A DNA stretch of 64,000 nt, from contig NZ_OY771475.1 in NCBI RefSeq assembly GCF_963674635.1, forward strand, positions 2,232,001 through 2,296,000, read 5' to 3'. This stretch comes from Breoghania sp. (GTDB lineage: Bacteria > Pseudomonadota > Alphaproteobacteria > Rhizobiales > Stappiaceae). Positions 17,706-24,815 of the stretch are shown here, in pieces. The notes below the pieces were generated by a model. The model was not told where the DNA came from and made no database searches. It saw only the letters and a program-made list of their open reading frames with translations. The translations under genes were made by a program, and so were the position numbers. Every line of letters begins with the position of its first letter. Positions within the stretch are counted from its first letter, which is position 1.

Positions 17706-18098
17706 TCAGTTCAGGACACGCGGCATGTCAGGAATATCGAGGGGAAAAGCCGGAATGGCGACAGAAAAAAGGTCGCCCCTTTCGCTTTCCATTTCATAGC
17801 TGCCGACCATGAAGCCGGAGGTGGTAGAGAGCGGACAGCCCGAAGTGTACTGATAGCTGGCGCCGGGACGCAGAACAGGCTGCTCGCCAACGACGCCTGC
17901 GCCGCGCACTTCCTGCACCCGGCCCGCCGCGTCGGTGATCTTCCAGTGACGCGAAATGAGCTGAACCGTCGTCTCGCTCTGATTCACGATGCGGACCGTA
18001 TAGGCCCAGAAATAATGGTCGTCCGCCGGCGCGGACTGATCGGCCAGATAGGTCGGTTCAACAACGACCGAAATCCCGTTGGTCTCTTCGCTGTACAT
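17706..18098 (-). CDS. apaG: ApaG family protein
   Basis: A 130-residue beta-sandwich protein. Family motifs are YFWAYTVRIVNQSETTVQLISRHWKITDAAG, read across two strands, VVGEQPVLRPG and YTSGCPLSTTSGFMVGSYEM. ApaG is often annotated as a Co2+/Mg2+ efflux or phosphate-metabolism protein, but its biochemical role is unsettled. The start was set at ATG 18098, where similarity begins; the frame is open 42 bases further. It lies upstream of trkH on the same strand with 100 bases between, so co-transcription is possible. Confidence 0.92.
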   Translation of the reverse strand: MYSEETNGISVVVEPTYLADQSAPADDHYFWAYTVRIVNQSETTVQLISRHWKITDAAGRVQEVRGAGVVGEQPVLRPGASYQYTSGCPLSTTSGFMVGSYEMESERGDLFSVAIPAFPLDIPDMPRVLN

Positions 18099-18346
18099 CA
18101 CAAACAATCCATCGACAGCGCGTGGAGCCTGCCCGGCCAACGCTCACATTCCACCATAAATGAAGCGCGGGCAAAGGTGTATTGCCTTTGCGTCACTCTT
18201 CTCTCCGACAATGCTTCACATTTTGTCGAAGGCCTGTCTTCTATCGTCATGTACGCGGCAGGGAAAGCCCACTGTTCCTGTTGACCGCACCTTGCCCGGA
18301 TTGCACGGTGTGAGCGTCATTCCTCTTTTGGCTTTCGCGAGCTCCC

Positions 18347-18961
18347 ATGTTCGACGCCTATTTGCGCCGCAAGATCGATCCACCGCTCGATGCTGCCGGA
18401 AAACGCCTCTCCCGCGCCGGTATCAGCGCCAACACCATCACGCTTGCCGGATTTGCGGCGGGGATCGTCGCGGCCACCGCCATCGCGCTTGGCGCACCAC
18501 TCGTCGGGCTCGCCCTGATCGTTCTCAACCGACTTGCGGACGGCCTGGACGGCGCGATTGCGCGGGCAAGCGAACGCACCGATCTCGGTGGCTACCTGGA
18601 TATCGTGTGCGATTTTCTCGTCTACGGCGCGATCCCCTTCGGCTTCGTGCTGGCGGACCCGGACGCCAACGCCCTTGCCGGTGCAGCACTGCTCGCAAGC
18701 TTCTATGCCTCGGGCTCGACCTTTCTTGCCTTCAGCACCCTCGCGGCCAAACGCGGGCTTTCCACCTCCGCGCAAGGCGTGAAATCGCTTTACTATCTGG
18801 GAGGCATCGCGGAAGGGGCGGAGACGATCGTGTTCTTTGTCGTCGCCTGCCTTTTCGCCGATCATTTCGCGACCCTGGCCTGGGTCTTTGCCGCGATCTG
18901 CACGTTTTCGGCGCTGATGCGGCTGATCAATGGGGCGCTCATGCTGCGAGCGCAGAGATGA
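18347..18961 (+). CDS. CDP-alcohol phosphatidyltransferase family membrane protein
   Basis: A 204-residue integral membrane enzyme that would displace CMP from CDP-diacylglycerol (or a related donor) with an alcohol to make a phospholipid. The signature is DGLDGAIAR, then GGYLDIVCD, i.e. the conserved aspartates and the AR pair; the spacing after AR is one residue shorter than in PgsA. About six membrane spans follow. The subgroup resembles uncharacterised alphaproteobacterial members, so the head-group alcohol is unknown. Convergent with the transglycosylase at a six-base gap. Confidence 0.85.
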   Translation: MFDAYLRRKIDPPLDAAGKRLSRAGISANTITLAGFAAGIVAATAIALGAPLVGLALIVLNRLADGLDGAIARASERTDLGGYLDIVCDFLVYGAIPFGFVLADPDANALAGAALLASFYASGSTFLAFSTLAAKRGLSTSAQGVKSLYYLGGIAEGAETIVFFVVACLFADHFATLAWVFAAICTFSALMRLINGALMLRAQR

Positions 18962-18967
18962 CGCCAG

Positions 18968-19783
18968 CTAGCGTCCCGCCATTTTCGTTGCCATGACGGA
19001 GATGGTCTTCACGTAGACCTCCGCCTTGTTCCACTCGCGCAGCACCCGATAGTTCTTCGTGCCCGCCTCCCAGGATTGCCCGGCCCGCCAGCCCTTCTGT
19101 TTCAGATAGTTGGCGGTTGACGCCATCACGTCGGGGACGGAGCGGATGAGATCGCGATGGCCGTTACGGTCGTAGTCGACAGCGTATTTCACGTAATTGG
19201 AGGCGAGAAACTGGGTCTGGCCAAGTTCGCCCGCCCATGCGCCGCGCATCTGGTCCGGCGACATGTCTCCCCGCGCGACGATCTGAATGGCGTGATCCAG
19301 TTCATTGGTGAAGAAAGCGGAGCGACGGCAGTCATAGGCAAGGGTCGCAAGCGACCGCATCACCGACATCTTGCCGCTGTTTGCCCCGAACCCGGTCTCC
19401 AGTCCCCATATGGAAACGATGACCTCCGGCGGCACACCAAAATCCCGCTCGATGCGCGAGAAGAGACGCCGATTGTTTTCGATATAGGACCGTCCACGAC
19501 GGATCATCGAATTGGAGACGCGCCGCGCATAGAACTGTTTGAAACTCAGCTTGAAGGACTTCTGAGACCGGTCGAGACGCACCACACGCGGATCGTACCG
19601 CACTCCGGACAGCACCCTGTTGACGGCCCGCGAGGACATGCCTCTGGAGACCGCCTCTCGCTTGTATTGGGAGAGCCAGCTTTCGAAGCCGGAGCCATCG
19701 TTCCCGCAGGTCGCGGCACTTGCAGCCGGCGAAAGCGCCAGCATTCCCACCATGTTCAGGACGACAAGAGACAATCCCCTCAT
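18968..19783 (-). CDS. Lytic murein transglycosylase (MltB/GH103 type)
   Basis: A 271-residue periplasmic peptidoglycan lytic enzyme cleaving between MurNAc and GlcNAc to form 1,6-anhydro-MurNAc. Residues 1-23 are a signal peptide (GLSLVVLNMVGMLALSPAASA with an Ala-X-Ala end). The catalytic glutamate is Glu129 in IWGLETGFGANSG; AWAGELGQTQFLASNYVKYA and the C-terminal DVMASTANYLKQKGW are typical of GH103. No lipobox is seen, so it is probably soluble. ATG 19783 was chosen because the signal peptide and a purine-rich AAGGGGGG tract fit this start. Confidence 0.92.
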   Translation of the reverse strand: MRGLSLVVLNMVGMLALSPAASAATCGNDGSGFESWLSQYKREAVSRGMSSRAVNRVLSGVRYDPRVVRLDRSQKSFKLSFKQFYARRVSNSMIRRGRSYIENNRRLFSRIERDFGVPPEVIVSIWGLETGFGANSGKMSVMRSLATLAYDCRRSAFFTNELDHAIQIVARGDMSPDQMRGAWAGELGQTQFLASNYVKYAVDYDRNGHRDLIRSVPDVMASTANYLKQKGWRAGQSWEAGTKNYRVLREWNKAEVYVKTISVMATKMAGR

Positions 19784-19884
19784 CACGCCCCCCTTCCCTG
19801 TCGCATCATCGCTGCCTGCACTATTGCCCTGCAGAGGGGCCCGCGCAATCGACATAAGCGTGAAGGGCAGAATGCCCTGCGCGC

Positions 19885-21069
19885 TCAGATCGCGCAAAGC
19901 GCCCGCTCGATATCGTTGAGCAGATCGTCAGCATCCTCCAGGCCGACCGACAGACGCAACACACCGCCATTGATACCCAGTTCCAGACGGTCTTCTTCCG
20001 GCACACTTTGATGCGTGGTCGTCGCCGGGTGACAGATCAGGCTCTTCGCGTCGCCGAGATTGTTGGAGATCTTCACGATCTGGAGTGCATTGCAGAAACG
20101 GAAGGCCGCTTCCTTGCCGCCCGCCAGTTCAAGGGCGACCAGCGTGGACCCGCCGCGCATCTGCTTTTTCGCCACCGCCGCCTGCGGATGGTCGTCGCGG
20201 CCGGGATAGATCAGGCGGGCAACGGCCTTGCTCTCGGCAAGGAAATGGGCAATCCGACCGGCGCTCTGCGTCTGTCGCTCGATGCGCATGGGCAGCGTCT
20301 CCAGCCCCTTCAGCATGACCCAGGCATTGAAGGGCGACATGGAGGGGCCGGTGTGTTTGTAGAAGGGATGAAACTCCTGCTCGATCCATTCCTCGTCCGA
20401 CAGCACGACGCCGCCAAGACAGCGCCCCTGCCCGTCAATGTGCTTGGTCGCGGAATAGACGACGACATCCGCGCCCAGCGCCAGCGGCGACTGCCACAGC
20501 GCGGTGGCGAAGACGTTGTCCACGACCAGACGCGCCTCGGCCTCGTGGGCGATATCGGCAACGGCGGCGATATCGACGATGTCGAGCGTCGGGTTGGTGG
20601 GCGATTCAAGGAACATCACACGGGTGTTGGGGCGTACCGCCGCCTTCCACTCATCCAGATTTGTCCCGTCCACCATGGTCGCTTCCACGCCAAAACGCGG
20701 CAGCACCGTTTCCGCGACATAGCGGCAGGAGCCGAACAACGCCTTGGCCGCGACAATATGATCGCCCGCCTTCACACTCGCCAGAAGCGCGGATGTGACG
20801 GCGGCCATGCCGCTTGCGGTCGCGCGCGCCGCGCCCGCGCCCTCCAGCAGGCACATGCGCTCTTCGAACATGGAGACAGTGGGATTGGCATAGCGCGAAT
20901 AGACGAAACCGGGATCGTCGCCGTTGAAGCGCGCTTCGGCACTTTCGGCGTCCGGATAAACGAACCCCTGCGTCAGGAACAGGGCTTCGGAGGTTTCGTT
21001 GAAGGCGGTGCGCGTCGTGCCACCGTGAACCAGGCGAGTGGCCGGATGCCAGTCTTTGTCGTTCGTCAT
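19885..21069 (-). CDS. metZ: O-succinylhomoserine sulfhydrylase
   Basis: A 394-residue PLP enzyme of the Cys/Met-metabolism family, forming homocysteine from O-succinylhomoserine and sulfide in methionine synthesis. Typical motifs are FVYSRYANPT (phosphate and tyrosine contacts), SAVTSALLASVKAGDH and VVYSATKHIDGQG, whose lysine binds PLP. The start was set at ATG 21069, which has GGAG six bases upstream, instead of an ATG six codons earlier. The SAM-II riboswitch and terminator in the leader show feedback control by S-adenosylmethionine and support methionine rather than cysteine metabolism. Confidence 0.95.
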   Translation of the reverse strand: MTNDKDWHPATRLVHGGTTRTAFNETSEALFLTQGFVYPDAESAEARFNGDDPGFVYSRYANPTVSMFEERMCLLEGAGAARATASGMAAVTSALLASVKAGDHIVAAKALFGSCRYVAETVLPRFGVEATMVDGTNLDEWKAAVRPNTRVMFLESPTNPTLDIVDIAAVADIAHEAEARLVVDNVFATALWQSPLALGADVVVYSATKHIDGQGRCLGGVVLSDEEWIEQEFHPFYKHTGPSMSPFNAWVMLKGLETLPMRIERQTQSAGRIAHFLAESKAVARLIYPGRDDHPQAAVAKKQMRGGSTLVALELAGGKEAAFRFCNALQIVKISNNLGDAKSLICHPATTTHQSVPEEDRLELGINGGVLRLSVGLEDADDLLNDIERALCAI

Positions 21070-21102
21070 TTTGTACTCCACGTTCAAAATGCCCGGTTCC
21101 AG

Positions 21103-21136
21103 ATATAAAAATACCCCGGACGCGGACGGCCGGGGT
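21103..21136 (-). terminator. Leader terminator between SAM-II aptamer and metZ
   Basis: On the minus strand ACCCCGG (21136-21130) and CCGGGGT (21119-21113) form a 7-bp stem with a ten-base loop, followed by ATTTTTATAT. It lies ten bases after the riboswitch and 34 bases before the metZ start codon, the place expected for a ligand-controlled intrinsic terminator. Confidence 0.65.
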
Positions 21137-21145
21137 CGAAAAACA

Positions 21146-21207
21146 CCCGGTCTGTTTAGCTACTTGTTTAACGTGGCTGCAAGCCGACCGGCTCAAATCA
21201 CCACGGG
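21146..21207 (-). promoter_or_regulatory. SAM-II riboswitch (metA leader type)
   Basis: The minus strand carries the SAM-II consensus in order: CCCGTGGTGATTTG (21207-21194), a small AGCC-GGTC-GGCT hairpin, TTGCAGCCACGTTAAAC (21182-21166), AAGTAGCTAAA and ACCGGGT. CGTGG pairs with CCACG to form P1, and the GCTAAA tail forms the pseudoknot with the loop. SAM-II senses S-adenosylmethionine and usually precedes metA, metX or metZ in alphaproteobacteria, as here. It is followed by an intrinsic terminator. Confidence 0.93.
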
Positions 21208-21296
21208 AAGCTTGACCAGATAAGCCATCCCCGTCTTGGCGTCAATGCGGGGATCGGCTAAGGGAGGATGCGGAGAATCGAAAGGCAAGCGACGAC

Positions 21297-22397
21297 ATGA
21301 CGAAAGAACTGGCCGGCATCCTGCCTGCACACATGATCGAGGCACTTTTCGATACAGGCGCCATCACCGCCGACCGGCCGCGCGACGACGATCAGATCCA
21401 GCCCGCCAGCCTCGACTTGCGCCTCGGCAAGATCGGATGGCGCGTGAGGGCATCCTTCCTGCCAGGACCGGGCAAGTCGGTGGCGAGCAAGCTCGACCGG
21501 CTGAAACTGCATGAAGTCGATCTCAGCCCCGGAGCGGTGCTTGAGACGGGCTGCGTCTATATCGTGCCGCTTCTGGAAGAGCTGAACCTGCCCGACGACG
21601 TGGCGGCGACCACGAACCCGAAAAGCTCCACCGGGCGTCTCGATGTCTTTACCCGCGTAATCACGGATGAGGGCCGCGAGTTCGACACGGTGCCCGCGGG
21701 CTATCGCGGCGCGCTGTTTGCCGAGATCAGCCCGAAGACCTTCCCCGTCCTTGTGCGCACCGGCTCCCGGCTTTCGCAGATCCGCTTCCGGCGCGGTCAT
21801 CCGCTCGTCAGCGATGCGGAACTGGTGAACGTGGACGCGGCCTCGGAACTGATCCCCGGCGGCAATGCCCGCATTGGCGGCGGTCTTCAGCTTTCCATCG
21901 ACCTTGCAGGCACGGGCGACGACCGACTCGTCGGCTACCGCGCCAAGCGACACACCGGCGTCATCGACATGGACGTGAAGGCGGCGCATGATCCGCTGGA
22001 TTTCTGGGAGCCGATCCATCGCCGCGGGGCCGCGGAACTGATCCTCGACCCGAACGAATTCTACATTCTGGTCTCGCGCGAAGCGGTGCACGTGCCGCCG
22101 GACTTCGCTGCCGAGATGGTGCCTTTCGACCCGCTTGTGGGTGAATTCCGCGTTCATTATGCGGGCTTCTTCGATCCAGGTTTTGGCCATTCCGCCATTG
22201 GCGGAACGGGTTCGCGGGCCGTTCTGGAAGTGCGCTCCCACGATGTGCCCTTCATTCTCGATCATGGCCAGACGGTCGGGCGCCTTGTCTATGAACGCAT
22301 GGCAGAGCGCCCCCATACGCTTTATGGCGAAGGCATCGGCTCCAACTACCAGGGCCAGACACTGAAGCTTTCCAAGCATTTCCGGGCGGACGACTAG
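21297..22397 (+). CDS. dcd: 2'-deoxycytidine 5'-triphosphate deaminase, duplicated long form
   Basis: A 366-residue protein in which both halves look like the dCTP deaminase/dUTPase fold. The first half has IQPASLDLRLGKIGW and NPKSSTGRLDVFTRVITDEG; the second has LDPNEFYILVS, HYAGFFDPGFG, AVLEVRSHDVPFIL and the C-terminal SNYQGQ. Standard Dcd is about 190 residues and trimeric; this tandem form is typical of alphaproteobacteria. It makes dUTP from dCTP, feeding dTMP synthesis. ATG 21297 follows the GGGAGGA purine tract region. Divergent from metZ. Confidence 0.92.
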   Translation: MTKELAGILPAHMIEALFDTGAITADRPRDDDQIQPASLDLRLGKIGWRVRASFLPGPGKSVASKLDRLKLHEVDLSPGAVLETGCVYIVPLLEELNLPDDVAATTNPKSSTGRLDVFTRVITDEGREFDTVPAGYRGALFAEISPKTFPVLVRTGSRLSQIRFRRGHPLVSDAELVNVDAASELIPGGNARIGGGLQLSIDLAGTGDDRLVGYRAKRHTGVIDMDVKAAHDPLDFWEPIHRRGAAELILDPNEFYILVSREAVHVPPDFAAEMVPFDPLVGEFRVHYAGFFDPGFGHSAIGGTGSRAVLEVRSHDVPFILDHGQTVGRLVYERMAERPHTLYGEGIGSNYQGQTLKLSKHFRADD

Positions 22398-22492
22398 GTC
22401 GCCCCTCTGCCGCTTGAAAGCCCGCTGCGGGGAACTTATCCCCTCCGCCAAGCCTTTCCCTAGAGCATCATGCGCGCTCCCGGCGGGGCGCG

Positions 22493-23578
22493 ATGGACAG
22501 GACGAGCGGGGCAAAGGGGGCTCACGTGCGCGAGATGACAAGCGATGCCGCAGGACGGGACCGTTCGGGCGAGGACCAAACCCTCGCCGAGCCCAAGGCC
22601 GACGCGGCGCGCATTACCTCGCGCGAGGCTAAGGCCCGGGGACGGCAAGCAGACCGCCCCTCGCAGATCACGTGGCGCGGATGGCTGGATGTGATCTGGC
22701 GGGTCGCGCACCAGATCGTCCATGACCGGGTGATGCTGGTTGCCGCGGGCGCCACCTATTATTTCCTGCTGGCGCTCTTTCCCGGCCTGGCCGCCTTTGT
22801 CGCGCTTTACGGCCTGATCGCGAACCCGGAAGTCATCGCCGATCAGATCGGAACGCTGGAGGGGATCGTCCCCACAGCCGCCATCGATCTCATTCATACC
22901 CAACTCAATGACCTGGTCGGCCAGACACGCAACACGCTCAATTTCGCCTTCTATGGCGGCCTGGGCGTGTCCTTGTGGAGCGTGAACAACGCGATCAAGG
23001 CGCTCTTCGAGGCGATGAACATTGCCTATAACGAGCGGGAAAAGCGCAGCTTCATAAAGCTCAACCTGCTGTCCCTGACATTCACATTCGGCGCGATTTT
23101 CACGGGCTTTCTGCTGATCTTCGCCATCGGCGTGATCCCGACGGTGCTGGCCCTCGTCGATCTCGGCGACATGACGGGTCGCTTCATCGCGCTTGTGCGC
23201 TGGCCGGTTCTGCTGGCCGTGATCGGCCTCGGCTTCACGTTGGTCTACCGCTTTGGACCCAGCCGGGAGAAGGCAAAGTGGCGCTGGCTGACATGGGGCG
23301 GCGGACTGGCGACACCGCTCTGGGTTTCCGCCTCTTTCGCGTTCTCCTATTACATCGAGAATTTCGCGGACTACAACGCCACCTATGGCACGTTGGGTGC
23401 GGTGATCGGCCTGATGGTCTGGATCTGGATTTCGGTCGTCATCCTGATCGTGGGAGCCGAACTCAACGCGGAACTGGAACACCAGACGGCGCGCGACAGC
23501 ACCACCGGCGCGCCCTTGCCCATGGGCGAACGCGGCGCGATGGTGGCCGACACTTTGGGAAAAGCCCGGAAATCCTGA
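22493..23578 (+). CDS. YihY/BrkB family inner-membrane protein
   Basis: A 361-residue polytopic membrane protein of the YihY/virulence factor BrkB family (once wrongly called ribonuclease BN). After a charged N-terminal stretch of about 60 residues, the family begins with GWLDVIWRVAHQIVHDRVMLVAAGATYYFLLALFPGL, followed by about six membrane spans and YNATYGTLGAVIGLMVWIW. The C-terminus is charged and cytoplasmic. Function unknown; membership in transport has been proposed for the family. The start could lie further in, as the first 50 residues are not conserved. Confidence 0.88.
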   Translation: MDRTSGAKGAHVREMTSDAAGRDRSGEDQTLAEPKADAARITSREAKARGRQADRPSQITWRGWLDVIWRVAHQIVHDRVMLVAAGATYYFLLALFPGLAAFVALYGLIANPEVIADQIGTLEGIVPTAAIDLIHTQLNDLVGQTRNTLNFAFYGGLGVSLWSVNNAIKALFEAMNIAYNEREKRSFIKLNLLSLTFTFGAIFTGFLLIFAIGVIPTVLALVDLGDMTGRFIALVRWPVLLAVIGLGFTLVYRFGPSREKAKWRWLTWGGGLATPLWVSASFAFSYYIENFADYNATYGTLGAVIGLMVWIWISVVILIVGAELNAELEHQTARDSTTGAPLPMGERGAMVADTLGKARKS

Positions 23579-23605
23579 GCCGCGCGGCGCGGCGCCCCGT
23601 CCCAC

Positions 23606-24421
23606 TCAGGCTTGTGTCTGATCGAGCGTCTGAGAGCCGACCTGCCGACGCAGATCCGTCAATTCACGGCGCATCGCTCTTACCTCTTCCAACAACACGC
23701 CTGTCTCGTCGTGGATGGCTTGACGGTCCGCTTCGGCGATCTGGTCGTGCTCTTCCTGCATGGCCGACACGATGATGCCGATGAAGAGGTTCAGCACGGT
23801 GAAGGCCGTGGCCAGAATGAAGGGCAGGAAGAACATCCAGGCGAAGGGGTGCGCGTCCATGACTGGGCGCACGATGCCCATGGACCAGCTTTCCAGCGTC
23901 ATGATCTGGAAGAGCGTGTAGGCGGAGGCGCCGAGATCGCCGAACCACTGTGGGAAGGTCTCGCCATAGAGGTTCGTGGCCATCACGGAGAAAATGTAGA
24001 AGACCAGGCTCATCAGCAGGAAAATCGAGCCCATGCCCGGGAGCGCGGAAATCAACCCGCCGATGACGCGTTGAAGCGAGGGCACGACGGAAACGAGACG
24101 CAGGACGCGCAGAACCCGAAGCGCGCGCAGGACCGACAGTCCGCCCGCCGTCGGCAACAGCGCCAGTGCGACGACCGCGAAATCGAACAGGCTCCACGGC
24201 TGGCGAAAGAACTCCAGCCGATAGACGAAAATGCGCGCCGCGATCTCGACGACGAAAACCACGAGAACAGCCGTGTCAATGAAGGTGAGCAGGCCTCCGA
24301 TGGAGTGCATCAGCGTCGCGCTGGTTTCCATGCCAAGCGTGACGGCATTGAGGCCGATAATGGCGATAATCGCCCATTCCCATTGGCGTGAATTGACCAG
24401 CTGCCGCAACCTGTCCCGCAT
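23606..24421 (-). CDS. Voltage-gated sodium channel of the NaChBac/NavAb type
   Basis: A 271-residue single-repeat, six-helix ion channel that would assemble as a tetramer in the inner membrane. S4 carries four arginines spaced every third residue (Arg99, 102, 105, 108) in SVLRALRVLRVLRLV. The selectivity filter is TLESWSM at residues 165-171, identical to NavAb and specific for Na+. S6 is followed by a charged coiled-coil tail (about 225-265), the usual tetramer-forming bundle. ATG 24421 was chosen over an earlier frame because GGAAGAGG precedes it and the S1 helix follows. Likely roles are Na+ homeostasis or motility behaviour; convergent with YihY. Confidence 0.93.
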   Translation of the reverse strand: MRDRLRQLVNSRQWEWAIIAIIGLNAVTLGMETSATLMHSIGGLLTFIDTAVLVVFVVEIAARIFVYRLEFFRQPWSLFDFAVVALALLPTAGGLSVLRALRVLRVLRLVSVVPSLQRVIGGLISALPGMGSIFLLMSLVFYIFSVMATNLYGETFPQWFGDLGASAYTLFQIMTLESWSMGIVRPVMDAHPFAWMFFLPFILATAFTVLNLFIGIIVSAMQEEHDQIAEADRQAIHDETGVLLEEVRAMRRELTDLRRQVGSQTLDQTQA

Positions 24422-24633
24422 CTCGTGCCTCTTCCTGCACCGCCGCCCGGCGCGGCGCCCCGATCGACGCGATGTAGGTGGAGCAAGCACCTTTGCCAAG
24501 GGAAGAGCGCACAAGGAATGCAACATCTTGCGTTCCCGGTTGCACTTTCAGTGGAACCTTCGCAAAGCTCGCAGGCGGACCCGCTATTGTGCTTGACAGA
24601 AAGCGCCAAGGCACGGCAAACAAGCGGGACGAT

Positions 24634-24707
24634 GCGGGTGTAGCTCAATGGTAGAGCAGAAGCTTCCCAAGCTTACGACGAGGGTTCGATTCCCTTCACC
24701 CGCTCCA
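24634..24707 (+). tRNA. tRNA-Gly (anticodon CCC)
   Basis: Acceptor arm GCGGGTG pairs with CACCCGC, the D arm is GCTC...GAGC, the anticodon loop TTCCCAA places CCC at 24666-24668, and the T arm is AGGGTTCGATTCCCT. A discriminator T and an encoded CCA end at 24707. It reads GGG glycine codons. No integrase or duplicated 3' end is nearby. Confidence 0.96.
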
Positions 24708-24815
24708 ACCTCCCCCCTTCCATTGCCGTAATGCCGGGATTGCCGGAATGACGAGACCAGGCTCAGCGCCTGAGGTCTGCCTTGCCATGGCGGGTGGTCC
24801 AAAGTCGTCTTTGTG

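Noticed and set aside
24634..24707. tRNA-Gly as an integration site of a genomic island
   Set aside because: No integrase, no repeated tRNA 3' end, and gene content on both sides is ordinary.
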